A DNA stretch of 59,851 nucleotides from Thermodesulfovibrionia bacterium (GTDB lineage Bacteria > Nitrospirota > Thermodesulfovibrionia > UBA6902), in NCBI GenBank assembly GCA_020053105.1, contig JAGVNU010000080.1, positions 1-59,851 on the forward strand, written 5' to 3'. The position numbers and the translations under genes were made by a program. Below are positions 1 to 8,731 of the stretch, in pieces; within the stretch, counting starts at the first letter, position 1; each line of letters begins with the position of its first letter. The notes beneath the pieces are model-generated. The model searched no databases. It was not told the DNA's origin and saw only the letters and a list, made by a program, of their open reading frames with translations.

Positions 1-290
1 AGTTTCAGCCGCACATTGATTGTCGACAGACCCTGGCTGCTCTGTGACTCGATATAGTCGATCCCGTCAGCGGCAGCAATGGCCCGTTCCAGCGGGGTAG
101 TAACAAAACCCCGCACCAGTTCGGCACTGGCGCCGACATAGACAGTAGTTACGGTGACAGCGGCATTCTCGCTGCGCGGGTACTGACGTACATTGAGAGT
201 GCGGATTGCCTGCAGACCGGCGATGATAATGAGCAGGTTTATGACTATCGCCAGCACAGGGCGGCGGATAAAGAGATCGGTGAATGTCAT
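1..290 (-). CDS. RND efflux transporter permease, N-terminal part (runs off the window)
   Basis: Reading from an ATG at 290 towards position 1 gives 96 residues before the window ends. They begin MTFTDLFIRRPVLAIVINLL and continue with LNVRQYPRSENAAVTVTTVY and a VRGFVTTPLERAIAAADG stretch. This is the usual start of AcrB/MexB-type proton-driven inner-membrane pumps: a cytoplasmic RRPV turn, the first membrane helix, then the periplasmic segment where the membrane-fusion protein docks. It starts 4 bp after the stop of the membrane-fusion gene, so the two are translated together as a tripartite efflux system. Family assignment is secure; the substrate cannot be told. No outer-membrane factor is in view. 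Confidence 0.9.
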   Translation of the reverse strand, partial: MTFTDLFIRRPVLAIVINLLIIIAGLQAIRTLNVRQYPRSENAAVTVTTVYVGASAELVRGFVTTPLERAIAAADGIDYIESQSSQGLSTINVRLK

Positions 291-294
291 CTTT

Positions 295-1422
295 TCAGTT
301 ATTCTCCGGCTTTGGGGCCAGCTTGAACTCAGGGGCCAGGCTGTTGTCGACAACTACCTCCTGTCCATTACGGAACTTGAAGACCCCGGTGCTGACCACA
401 CTTTCTCCTGCGCTTACCCCGGAGAGTACGCTGACAAAGTCGCCGCGCTTCTCGCCGAGCCGTACGAATTGCTGGCGCAATGCAAGATGCTTTTTACCGT
501 CATCCGTCTTTTTCTCCTCTACAATGAAGACCGAATCGCCAAAGGGCGCGTAGAGTACAGCCGTAGCCGGTACCGAAAGTACTGTTTGCAATTTCGGAAG
601 CAGCACTTCGGCACTGACGAACATCCCCGGACGAAGCAGTTCCTCCGCATTCTGCAGCGTTGCCTGCACGCCGATGGACCGGGTGGCAGCGTTTACCTGT
701 GGATTGATCGCAGTGATCTTGCCGGTCAACTCCCGGTCAGCAAGAACATCGGCAGTCACCCGTACAGGCAAACCCTGACGGACCTGATTAAGATTCTGTT
801 GCGGCAGTTGGAAATCGACGTAGATCGGACTGAGTGTCTGCAGCGAAACTATCGCATCTCCTTCGCGAAGGCTCTGCCCCAGATTGACCAGCCGTATCCC
901 GAGACGTCCGCTGAACGGTGCACGGATTGTTTTTTTGGCGATCTGGGTGCGCAGGTTGTCTGCTGCAGCCTGCGCCTGCTGGAAGTTGGCCTGGGTAGTG
1001 TCGAGTTGTGACCTGGAGATCATATCTTCAGCAATAAGTGATTTTGCGCGCGACAGATTACTGACCGCAAGTGTCAAGGACGCCTCTGCGCCCGGAAGCT
1101 GGGCTTCCTCCGAGGAAGTGTCCTGACGCAGCAGCAAATCTCCTTTATTGACTCCGGAACCGGGAGTAAAGGCAATTTCCATTACTTTTCCCGGCAGTTC
1201 TGCGGCGATGGTGACTCCCTGTACTGCTGTCAGGCTCCCTATGGAAGGAAGTACAGTTTCCCAGGACATGGATCTGACGCTGGCAGTGGTGACCGGTTCA
1301 GGCGGCATGACGAACTGGCTGCCGGCCTTGATCATCCTGCTGATCTGCAGCGCCTTAATGCCGCCAAGCACGGCGATCAACAGCACCAGTCCGGCTATGG
1401 CCAGAACAATTTTCTTTTTCAT
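295..1422 (-). CDS. RND efflux membrane-fusion protein (periplasmic adaptor)
   Basis: 375 residues, the usual length for AcrA/MexA/HlyD_D23 adaptors. An N-terminal signal-anchor (MKKKIVLAIAGLVLLIAVLG) is followed by the first half of a lipoyl domain (about residues 65-100), an alpha-helical hairpin rich in Ala/Gln (about 105-160), the second lipoyl half with the typical IRAPFSGRLGI motif (about 166-176), and beta-barrel and membrane-proximal domains to the C-terminus. It would bridge the inner-membrane pump and an outer-membrane channel. The RND gene follows after 4 bp. There is no lipobox, so it is held by its N-terminal helix. The pumped substrate is unknown. Confidence 0.93.
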   Translation of the reverse strand: MKKKIVLAIAGLVLLIAVLGGIKALQISRMIKAGSQFVMPPEPVTTASVRSMSWETVLPSIGSLTAVQGVTIAAELPGKVMEIAFTPGSGVNKGDLLLRQDTSSEEAQLPGAEASLTLAVSNLSRAKSLIAEDMISRSQLDTTQANFQQAQAAADNLRTQIAKKTIRAPFSGRLGIRLVNLGQSLREGDAIVSLQTLSPIYVDFQLPQQNLNQVRQGLPVRVTADVLADRELTGKITAINPQVNAATRSIGVQATLQNAEELLRPGMFVSAEVLLPKLQTVLSVPATAVLYAPFGDSVFIVEEKKTDDGKKHLALRQQFVRLGEKRGDFVSVLSGVSAGESVVSTGVFKFRNGQEVVVDNSLAPEFKLAPKPENN

Positions 1423-1692
1423 CGGTCCTCGCTTTCAGGTGAAGAGGGTATAAATCAGGGACATTATCAATGCCTGTTTTTTCTTAATGCAATTATAACC
1501 GTCTCATTTATAATGTTCAATATAACGGAGCAATTTGCGTCTATCCAGGGTTCTGTACGAAAAATTCTTGACACTACCTCAGGGCCTGAAGATGCGGGAA
1601 ATGTGGAACCGGGTGAGAACTGCGCTTTCCAAAAAGCCCCGGCTTGCGCTTGTGGTGTGTCCTGTTGCTCTCGTTCACCGTGCACGCAATTG

Positions 1693-2289
1693 TTATGTTT
1701 TCATGCTCTCAAGCTGTCTATCGTGATAATGACTTAATAATAACAATGATAATAAAATACCTATCAATGCCCAGCCCATATCCGACTGTGTATCCCATAT
1801 ATATCCCTGAGTTCCTAAAAATGCTTCTGCTGACTCGCCACTTAATTCAGCAACCAGCCACTCGATGAGTTCATAAATTGCACTTAATGCAAGGCATATA
1901 CTGATAACAAAGGTAATAAGCCAATATTTATTCCCTACCACTTTATTTCTAATCAAAATCTCGCGTGCTACTATCGCAGGGACAAAGCCCTGCGCAAAGT
2001 GTCCGACTTTGTCGTAATTGTTTCGTCCTAAATCAAATACATCCTTCAGCCAATTGAATAATGGGACTTCTGCGTATGTATAATGCCCGCCAATCATCAA
2101 TATAATGCAATGCACCAAAATCAATGCATATGCTAAATTAGTAAATCTAAATCTTCTCTGAGTGAAAATCAATAATACTAAAGCAATTAATGCAGGCATT
2201 ACTTCAAGTACCCATGTGTAAAAATCCTTTGGGTTAATGCCTGACCATATTAAAACTATAAAAAATATCGAAAGCCACGTTTTAGTCAT
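1693..2289 (-). CDS. DUF2238 (YjdF-like) inner-membrane protein
   Basis: 198 residues with about six hydrophobic segments. The central block with NYDKVGHFAQGFVPAIVARE and the later YELIEWLVAE and QGYIWDTQSDMGWALIG segments are the conserved polar motifs of the DUF2238/YjdF family (conserved His, Glu and Asp inside membrane helices). Function is not known for the family. It starts at an ATG preceded by AAGGACC. It stands alone: the efflux genes are 270 bp away on one side and a decayed toxin-antitoxin pair lies on the other. Low G+C in this stretch compared with the flanking efflux operon may indicate separate acquisition. Confidence 0.8.
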   Translation of the reverse strand: MTKTWLSIFFIVLIWSGINPKDFYTWVLEVMPALIALVLLIFTQRRFRFTNLAYALILVHCIILMIGGHYTYAEVPLFNWLKDVFDLGRNNYDKVGHFAQGFVPAIVAREILIRNKVVGNKYWLITFVISICLALSAIYELIEWLVAELSGESAEAFLGTQGYIWDTQSDMGWALIGILLSLLLLSHYHDRQLESMKT

Positions 2290-2413
2290 TGGTCCTTAAA
2301 CATAACGAGTCTGTAGAATAAATACCCATCGCTTCAACCCCCGCAGTTTTAGGGAGGGCGCTTTACCTTTGCTTCACCCGAGATCGTTCAATACAGCGCA
2401 TGATCGGGCATTT

Positions 2414-2648
2414 TTATATTTCGTCTCCATGAAGAGGTTTTCTGCCTGGAACTTTATCCAGTATCTTCCTGAAGTCTTCTTTCTTTGCCCTTTTTGCTCT
2501 TTGATGTAAATACTCTTCAGTTATGATTGCCGAAATTTTCTCAGCAACTGCCGAAGATATAAACTGGTTAATTGATACGCCTTCTTTGCCTGCAATCTCT
2601 CTGATGTGCCTGTATCGAATCAGGTAATCTCAAACTTAATGCGCTCAT
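2414..2648 (-). pseudogene. Ribbon-helix-helix/HicB-like antitoxin, frameshifted
   Basis: From the ATG at 2648 (preceded by GGAGGAAATAAA) the frame reads MSALSLRLPDSI and then shifts: after the ATA codon one extra base (or two missing) throws it out and it stops within about ten codons. Moving one base restores a normal antitoxin-like sequence (RHIREIAGKEGVSINQFISS, then AVAEKISAI) that runs to a TAA at 2414. The pattern SLRLPDSI..H..IREIAGKEGVSINQFI is typical of small ribbon-helix-helix antitoxins with a long C-terminal tail. The ATG overlaps the stop of the PIN fragment, so they formed one operon. Either a real inactivation or a sequencing slip. Confidence 0.65.
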
Positions 2649-2797
2649 TTTATTTCCTCCAATAATTTTCTCGGTGGTATCGCTCTCATTCCAAATTTAT
2701 CCACCCCCTTAAAATCTTTGACATTGTGGGTTACTATCGTTTTTGTTTCCCTGGTTTGTATCATGCAATATGATACTACATATGGTATCGGAAAGTT
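2645..2797 (-). pseudogene. PIN-domain toxin, C-terminal fragment
   Basis: An open 50-codon stretch ends with TIVTHNVKDFKGVDKFGMRA and then IPPRKLLEEIK, stopping at a TGA that overlaps the antitoxin ATG. IVTHN.KDF followed by a basic tail is the last strand and conserved acidic residue of PIN ribonucleases in toxin-antitoxin pairs. Upstream the frame is closed by TGA at 2798-2800, and I cannot find the N-terminal half with the first catalytic aspartate. It is a broken toxin gene; together with the frameshifted antitoxin it is a dead TA locus. Confidence 0.6.
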
Positions 2798-2891
2798 TCA
2801 CAGCTGCGTCGGCCGATGCCCGCAAATACGTATTGAACGATGGCCTGGGATGGCTCGCGCCGTAACTGTCACGATAATTAACATCCCCAGC

Positions 2892-2908
2892 GGCGGGAAG
2901 ACCCCGCC
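2892..2908. repeat. GGCGGG...CCCGCC inverted repeat next to a GGGGC motif
   Basis: GGCGGG pairs with CCCGCC across a 5-base loop, within a CGGCGGGAAGACCCCGCCCC context. It is intergenic, downstream of the ABC-F gene on the minus strand. Similar G/C-rich palindromes with a GGGGC/GCCCC core occur at 19197-19220 and 41343-41369. Probably a REP-like intergenic element; no U-tract follows, so it is not a standard terminator. Confidence 0.4.
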
Positions 2909-2982
2909 CCTACGTTTTTATTTGGTCTAAACATCACGCACGAGGACTATGCTCTTTTTGCAGGGTAACTATGGCGTCACTT

Positions 2983-4848
2983 TTAAACGGTAAGCAAACC
3001 TTCCAACTCTTCCTCAAAGTCTTTTGTCCTGCCTTCAATCTCCGTGCGGAGCAGGTCAAGCTTTGTAAAATGAGATTCGAGTCTGGATTTTGAATCGTGG
3101 AGTTTTTTTGTGAGTATTTTGATGGCTTCCCCGTCAGCCCTGAGGGAGGCCTCTATGATTTCACGGTTTTCATGTTCGATCTTTTCTTCGAGCTTTACAA
3201 TTTCTTTTTCCGCTTCATCCATGCCCTTTTGCAGGGCGCCCATTGCCGCTGTTTTTCTTTTCAGCAGCTCTGCGCGCTCACGCCGGAGCTGTTTTTTATT
3301 AACGGAATTATTTCCGGACTTAGTTTTTTTGATGCTGGAGACGCCGGAATCATTCTCGCTCTTCCAGCCGACACGGTCAAGGAAGTCCTGGTACGTGCCT
3401 TCAAATAAAGTCACCTTCCCGTCATCAAAGACAATCAGGCGCGTGGCCAGCGCGTGGAGCATCATTTCACTGTGGGTCACTATAATTACAGAGCCGTTAA
3501 ATTCATTCAAAGCCTCAACCAGGGAATCATTGGATTCCATATCAAGATGGTTTGTCGGCTCATCGAGCAGGAGCATGTTGGAGGGGCTGACAAGCAGCTT
3601 GCCTAACAGCACACGGCTCTTTTCTCCTCCGGAGAGGACACTGATCTTTTTTACCGCGTTGTCCCCTGGGAACATCATAATGCCGCATATCTTGCGGGCC
3701 GCGCCCCGGTTGCCTTCGGGATGCACATCCATAATCTCTTCCTCAATGGTCTTGTGAAGGTTAAGGCGGTTTATATTGGTCTGTCCGAAATATGCCATCT
3801 GCAATTGGTCATGATGACTGACAGCGCCCGTTTGGGTTTTAAGTTCTTTTGCAAGCAGGTTCAGCAGCGTTGTCTTTCCCTTGCCGTTTTTACCGATAAT
3901 GGCTATACGGTCCTTCTTTCCAACTGAAAAGGACAATCCGTCAATCAGTGGAAGGCCGTCATCGTCAAATGAAAAAGACAAGTCATTGACTTCCATAAGC
4001 TGCTTCCCTGTAAAAGACGCTGATCTGAATGAGAAGTCAAGGTCCCTTATCTCTGTCAGTTTTTCAAGGCGGTCTTTTTTCTGCAAGGCCTTTATTCGGG
4101 ACTGAACAGCCCTGGCCTTTGTTGCCTTTGCCCTGAACCTGTTTATGAATTCCTCTATCTCTTTGCGCTTCTTATCATCATTTACCCTGGTCTTTTCGTG
4201 TATCTCTTCCTCCAGCAGCAGCTGCTGATATACCTTGTCGGTCGGGCCGGCCTCTTTCCTCATTTTGCACCGGTGTATGGCCATCGTGTGTGTAGTCACA
4301 CCGTCCATGAAATCACGGTCATGGGTAATGATTATCAGTTCCTTCTTCCAGTTGCGCAAAAACTGTGTGAGCCAGCGAAGAGAGACGATATCAAGATAGT
4401 TGGTAGGCTCGTCAAGCAGGAGGAGATTAGGGTCCGAGACAAGCACCTTTGCAAGGTTCAGACGGACCTGGTACCCGCCGGATAAATCCAATGGATTGAG
4501 ACTGAAATCATCCAGGGCAAACCCGAGCCCCATAAGAATGGTTTCCGCCTTATATGTCTCATCAATGCCGTCGTCGTTATGCGGGAGACTCAGGCACGAC
4601 TCCTTCAGCACCGTGTCCCCGGAAAAGCTGATATGCTGGGACAGATGCCCTATCTTATATCCGTTTGGAATACTGATGCATCCTGAATCAGGGTGCTCCT
4701 GCCCCAGTATCATTTTAAAGAGCGTGGTCTTGCCGTGCCCGTTTCTGCCGACAAGGCCGACGCGTTCTCCTGGATTGAGGATAAACCCCGCCTTATCAAA
4801 AATGGCCTGCCGGCCATAGCTTTTATCTAAATTGTTTACCTGGATCAT
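2983..4848 (-). CDS. ABC-F family ATPase (translation factor type)
   Basis: Two ABC nucleotide-binding domains on one chain and no membrane segments. The first has Walker A GRNGHGKTT (residues 34-42) and signature LSGGYQVR; the second has GKNGKGKTT and LSGGEKSR. Both carry LLLDEPTN Walker B blocks. A basic linker lies between them and a charged coiled-coil C-terminus (about 510-620). This is the layout of YheS/EttA/Uup-type ABC-F proteins, which bind the ribosomal E site to relieve stalling or give antibiotic protection. I use the ATG at 4848 (MIQVNNLDKSYG): it follows the stop of the upstream small gene by one base; an upstream start at 4887 would overlap that gene. Residue length about 621. 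Confidence 0.88.
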   Translation of the reverse strand: MIQVNNLDKSYGRQAIFDKAGFILNPGERVGLVGRNGHGKTTLFKMILGQEHPDSGCISIPNGYKIGHLSQHISFSGDTVLKESCLSLPHNDDGIDETYKAETILMGLGFALDDFSLNPLDLSGGYQVRLNLAKVLVSDPNLLLLDEPTNYLDIVSLRWLTQFLRNWKKELIIITHDRDFMDGVTTHTMAIHRCKMRKEAGPTDKVYQQLLLEEEIHEKTRVNDDKKRKEIEEFINRFRAKATKARAVQSRIKALQKKDRLEKLTEIRDLDFSFRSASFTGKQLMEVNDLSFSFDDDGLPLIDGLSFSVGKKDRIAIIGKNGKGKTTLLNLLAKELKTQTGAVSHHDQLQMAYFGQTNINRLNLHKTIEEEIMDVHPEGNRGAARKICGIMMFPGDNAVKKISVLSGGEKSRVLLGKLLVSPSNMLLLDEPTNHLDMESNDSLVEALNEFNGSVIIVTHSEMMLHALATRLIVFDDGKVTLFEGTYQDFLDRVGWKSENDSGVSSIKKTKSGNNSVNKKQLRRERAELLKRKTAAMGALQKGMDEAEKEIVKLEEKIEHENREIIEASLRADGEAIKILTKKLHDSKSRLESHFTKLDLLRTEIEGRTKDFEEELEGLLTV

Positions 4849-4849
4849 C

Positions 4850-5050
4850 TTATAATTCGAAAGGCTCCTCATCGAGCAGCTCGGCATCCGGGTCTGGTAT
4901 GGAGATGGTTTTCTGCATCCTTTTTAAGTGAGCTGACGTACCCTTGCTTCCACCCTTTTTCCGGGTATGGATATCTGTCAATAACTCCCTTGAGCTGTCA
5001 CAAAACTGCGCAATCTTTTTATCCAGTAAAGACAATTTCATTTCCGACAT
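4850..5050 (-). CDS. Small charged protein of unknown function, coupled to the ABC-F gene
   Basis: 66 residues from the ATG at 5050 (MSEMKLSLLDKKIAQF...). The ATG is preceded by GAGGAG; an upstream TTG at 5074 is possible but less likely. The stop lies one base before the ABC-F start, so the pair is translationally coupled. The middle is basic (TRKKGGSKGTSAHLKRMQK) and the C-terminus acidic (DPDAELLDEEPFEL). No Cys pairs, membrane segments or known motif. It may be a small partner of the ABC-F protein or simply co-transcribed. I do not recognise a family. Confidence 0.55.
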   Translation of the reverse strand: MSEMKLSLLDKKIAQFCDSSRELLTDIHTRKKGGSKGTSAHLKRMQKTISIPDPDAELLDEEPFEL

Positions 5051-5252
5051 GCACTCCTCTTTCTTCCGGAACAAGTTGTTATCGGTTCAAACAGCCCAGG
5101 CAGTTGAAACAGATGGAATGGCCCATTATCATTCTCGTTCACGCTCTTCCGGACATTCGCGTTTTAATTCAGGCAGCGGAATACTATACATTAATCTGAT
5201 AAAAAAAAGAAATAGAGGGCGGGAATTGTGGATCGGGCGCGCTGCGGCGAGC

Positions 5253-5281
5253 TTGACATACACGGCGTTATGTGATATACA
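5253..5281 (+). promoter_or_regulatory. Sigma-70 promoter for the lytic transglycosylase
   Basis: A perfect -35 box TTGACA (5253-5258) and a -10 box TATACA (5276-5281) are separated by 17 bases. Transcription would start near 5288, about 50 bases before the ATG at 5338, which has an AAGGAGG ribosome-binding site. This is the best housekeeping promoter I see in the window. Confidence 0.75.
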
Positions 5282-5337
5282 ATCGTTATCCCACTATAAC
5301 GACATTACCCTACCCCGGTATAATCAAGGAGGTAACT

Positions 5338-6000
5338 ATGCTTAAGAAAAGATTGAAAAGTCACATCATGGTGGAATATAAATGGATGGTATTGCTTAAA
5401 TTATTGACACTGTGTATGTTTATCGCTGCGGTATATGCTTTTATAAGCGTGAATACCGTCGAACCTGTGTCTGCAAATGCCGCAGAACCGCTGGAAAACA
5501 TACAGCCGCTTGAAAATAATAGTATTCAGGAATCTAATAAAACGGCAGATGCAAATCCTGCGGTCATTAAATGGATGAAGGACCGGTCTGTATCACCGGA
5601 GCATGTTTTGCTGAAAATATACAAAGAAGCGTTGAGGCATTCTCACCCGAACCTGATACTGGCGATATGCGCTGTGGAATCCAATTTCAATCCGGGCGTG
5701 GAAAGTGAAAAAGGGGCAGTGGGCCTTATGGGCGTATTGCCTGCAGTATGGATGGGTGAGCTGAAAAAAGAGGGGATCTTGCGTGACAGAGAGGATTTAT
5801 ATCTGATATCAAACAATATCGCGTCTGGGACATATGTATTGAAAAAATATCTGATGAAATCAAAAAACATCGAAGACGCGCTATATTCCTATGTGGGCGG
5901 GGACCGCAGTTATGCGGACAAGGTATTGAAGACATTAGGTGAAATCCATTTTTCTGAAATGCCGCTTGTTTCGGAATTAAAAGAAAGAGACAACACATAA
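5338..6000 (+). CDS. Membrane-anchored lytic transglycosylase (SLT domain)
   Basis: 220 residues from the ATG at 5338, chosen because AAGGAGG sits 5 bases upstream. A basic N-terminus is followed by one membrane helix (about residues 16-37), a linker of about 45 residues and an SLT/goose-lysozyme fold domain. The catalytic glutamate is in ICAVESNFNP, and the following GAVGLMGVLP is the usual second SLT motif. It would cleave the glycan strands of peptidoglycan from the periplasmic face of the inner membrane. The normal GLMQ motif is GLMG here. UPF0182 follows after 10 bp and is probably co-transcribed. Confidence 0.85.
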   Translation: MLKKRLKSHIMVEYKWMVLLKLLTLCMFIAAVYAFISVNTVEPVSANAAEPLENIQPLENNSIQESNKTADANPAVIKWMKDRSVSPEHVLLKIYKEALRHSHPNLILAICAVESNFNPGVESEKGAVGLMGVLPAVWMGELKKEGILRDREDLYLISNNIASGTYVLKKYLMKSKNIEDALYSYVGGDRSYADKVLKTLGEIHFSEMPLVSELKERDNT

Positions 6001-6010
6001 GACAGGTTAG

Positions 6011-8698
6011 ATGAATAAGCGCATCGGTTTCCTGTTATTTGTATTTATAGCTGGTCTGATCTTATTGTCGGCGAGTTCCGCTGCCTTTAATTTCTACATC
6101 GACTGGCTGTTTTTTGAGGAGACGGGATTTCCCGGTGTCTTCAGTACCGTGCTTTCCTCAAAGGTCAAGACCGCCCTGGCGTTCAGCGCTGTATTCCTCG
6201 TTTATTATTTATTAAACATATACGCGGCAAACAGAATTAATTTCCCTCTCAGAAATCTCCACATTTTCGGTGATACCATTAATCCTGTACAAACGCTTAC
6301 TGTCGATAAACCGGTCAAACTCTTAACATTCGCCGCAGGCTTTATTATATCCATCCTTGTCGCATTGTTCGGGGCCTCAAAGTGGGAAGAGGTCCTGCTG
6401 TTTATCAACCGTCTCGATGTGGGAATGAAGGACCCTGTATTCGGCAGGGACATAGGCTTTTATCTTTTCACTCTCCCTGTGATAACTACGATTAAAAGCT
6501 TTGCCACACTGACAGTCGTCGTTACGGCAGCGGCAACAATGTTAAATTACTTCCTCAGGGGCGGCGTCTCCATATCAGAGAAAAGCGTGTCTCTGCACCC
6601 CGGCGTCAGAAAACATGTCGGGGTCATGGGAATATTTGTATTCGGCATTCTGGCCCTTAATTTTTATATTGACGCATACAGGCTGTTATTTTCCGGTAAC
6701 GCCCTCATCTACGGCGCCGGTTACTCGGACATCTATGCAAAGCTCTTTACCCTTCGGCTTCTCGTTGTGCTGACGGCGGTATCCTGTGTCTTCTTTATAT
6801 TCGCGCTGATAAAAGGTAAATACAGATGGGTCGTAATTCCGGCTTTCATCACCGCAATTGTTTATTCCGGGGGAATGATTATCTACGCGCCGCTGCTTCA
6901 GAAGTTTAAAGTCGCACCCAATGAGCTTGAACTTGAAAGGCCCTACATTGAAAGCAACATCAAGTTCACGAGATTCGGGTATGATCTTGACCGGATAGAG
7001 TTAAAACCCTTTGACGTAGCATATAAGCTTGATGCTGAAGACATATCAAAAAACGACGCGACTATCAAGAACATCAGGCTATGGGACAACAATCCCCTGC
7101 TCAGGACATACAGCCAGCTTCAGCAGATCAGGACCTACTACAAGTTTATAGATGTCGATAATGACAGGTATTTGATTAACGGCGAATACAAGCAGGTCAT
7201 GCTGTCCCCGCGGGAACTCTCGTACAGCGACCTTCCGAGTAAATCATGGATCAATGAGCGCCTCGTATTTACTCACGGCAACGGACTTGCAATGGGCCCT
7301 GTCAGCAGTATAACAAAAGAGGGCCTGCCGGAATTTATCATCAAGGACATCCCTCCTGTCTCCTCAGCTGACATAAAGGTGTCCAGGCCCGAGATATATT
7401 ACGGGGAGATCCCGAATGATTATGTGATAGTAAAGACAAAGGTCCAGGAGTTCAGTTATCCCACTGCCAATGAAAATATCTACACCAAGTATAACGGCAA
7501 TGGGGGCATTGAGCTGTCATCTTATTTCCGCCGTTCTGTCTTTGCCGCAAAGTTCAATACTTCAAAGATTCTTTTGTCTTCCGACATAACCCACCAGAGC
7601 AGGATACTGCTGTACAGGAACATTAATGAACGGATCGCGAAGATCGCCCCCTTTCTCCTCTATGATTCAGACCCTTACATGGTTGTATCAAAGGAGGGAA
7701 GACTCTTCTGGATCATGGACTGCTATACGATTTCAAGAAACCTGCCGTATTCATTGCCGTATAACAGCAATATCAATTACATCAGAAACTCCGTCAAGGC
7801 GGTAATCGACGCGTACAACGGCGACATTAAATTTTACATAAGTGATCCCGAAGATATAATGGTGAAAGTTTACTCGCGCGCCTTTCCCGGATTGTTCAGT
7901 CCCCTTTCCGGGATGCCCGGTGATTTAATAATACATATCCGCTATCCGCAGGGCATGCTTGAGGTCCAGGCCCGCATGTTTGCATCTTATCACATGACAG
8001 ACCCGAAGGTCTTTTACAACAAGGAGGACCTGTGGGAGATCCCTTCTTACAGCGATAAACCGATGGACCCTTATAACACTATCATGAAACTGCCCGGAGA
8101 TAATAAAGAGGAATACATCCTGCTCATACCATATACGCCTTCAAAGAGGGACAACCTTGCCGCGTGGATGGCTGCCCGCTGCGATATGCCTGATTACGGG
8201 AAGCTGATTGTATACGTATTTCCTCGTGACAGGCTGATCTTCGGCCCGGCCCAGATAAACGCCCGTATTGACCAGGACTCCTATATCTCACAGCAGATTA
8301 CATTGTGGGGGCAGGTGGGCTCCCAGGTCATCAGGGGCAGTCTGCTTATAGTCCCGATAGAAGATTCTCTGCTTTATGTGCAGCCGTTGTATCTCGCTGC
8401 CTCAGACAAAGTCGGCCTGCCCGAGCTGCGCAGGGTCGTTGTCGCATATGAGAATGATGTGGTAATGGAAGAAAACCTTGAACTCGCCCTGCAGCGCCTG
8501 TTTTATAAAGGCAGGGAGATTCCGGTGTCAGCAGATAAAATAGGCGGACAACAGGCCCAGGGGGCTCCGGATACTCTTGCTAAAGACGCAATGCGGGTTT
8601 ATGAAAAGGCCCTGCAGATGCAGCGACAGGGGGACTGGGCAGGATACGGGGAGAAGATCAGGGAGCTGGGGCAGATATTGGATAAGATGACGAAGTGA
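6011..8698 (+). CDS. UPF0182 family large membrane protein
   Basis: 895 residues, normal for UPF0182. About seven hydrophobic helices fill the first 290 residues (FLLFVFIAGLILLSASSAAF is the first). A long extracytoplasmic domain follows, with FTRFGYDLDRIE, an NIRLWDNNPLLRTYSQLQQI segment, and a late QGMLEVQARMFASYHMTDP block, all typical of the family. A short charged helical tail (QRQGDWAGYGEKIRELGQIL) ends it. Function unknown; it is widespread in bacteria that encounter oxidative or envelope stress. It lies in the same transcription unit as the lytic transglycosylase, which fits an envelope role. Confidence 0.9.
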   Translation: MNKRIGFLLFVFIAGLILLSASSAAFNFYIDWLFFEETGFPGVFSTVLSSKVKTALAFSAVFLVYYLLNIYAANRINFPLRNLHIFGDTINPVQTLTVDKPVKLLTFAAGFIISILVALFGASKWEEVLLFINRLDVGMKDPVFGRDIGFYLFTLPVITTIKSFATLTVVVTAAATMLNYFLRGGVSISEKSVSLHPGVRKHVGVMGIFVFGILALNFYIDAYRLLFSGNALIYGAGYSDIYAKLFTLRLLVVLTAVSCVFFIFALIKGKYRWVVIPAFITAIVYSGGMIIYAPLLQKFKVAPNELELERPYIESNIKFTRFGYDLDRIELKPFDVAYKLDAEDISKNDATIKNIRLWDNNPLLRTYSQLQQIRTYYKFIDVDNDRYLINGEYKQVMLSPRELSYSDLPSKSWINERLVFTHGNGLAMGPVSSITKEGLPEFIIKDIPPVSSADIKVSRPEIYYGEIPNDYVIVKTKVQEFSYPTANENIYTKYNGNGGIELSSYFRRSVFAAKFNTSKILLSSDITHQSRILLYRNINERIAKIAPFLLYDSDPYMVVSKEGRLFWIMDCYTISRNLPYSLPYNSNINYIRNSVKAVIDAYNGDIKFYISDPEDIMVKVYSRAFPGLFSPLSGMPGDLIIHIRYPQGMLEVQARMFASYHMTDPKVFYNKEDLWEIPSYSDKPMDPYNTIMKLPGDNKEEYILLIPYTPSKRDNLAAWMAARCDMPDYGKLIVYVFPRDRLIFGPAQINARIDQDSYISQQITLWGQVGSQVIRGSLLIVPIEDSLLYVQPLYLAASDKVGLPELRRVVVAYENDVVMEENLELALQRLFYKGREIPVSADKIGGQQAQGAPDTLAKDAMRVYEKALQMQRQGDWAGYGEKIRELGQILDKMTK

Positions 8699-8731
8699 AA
8701 AAGTAATCAGAGGACGGTATTCAGCCGAGGC

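Noticed and set aside
193..1011. 272-codon plus-strand frame opposite the efflux adaptor
   Set aside because: It is the antisense shadow of the membrane-fusion protein gene, with Arg/Cys-rich composition and no ribosome-binding site.
1467..1685. 72-codon frame upstream of the adaptor gene
   Set aside because: No ribosome-binding site, and overlapping frames on the other strand are equally long; treated as non-coding.
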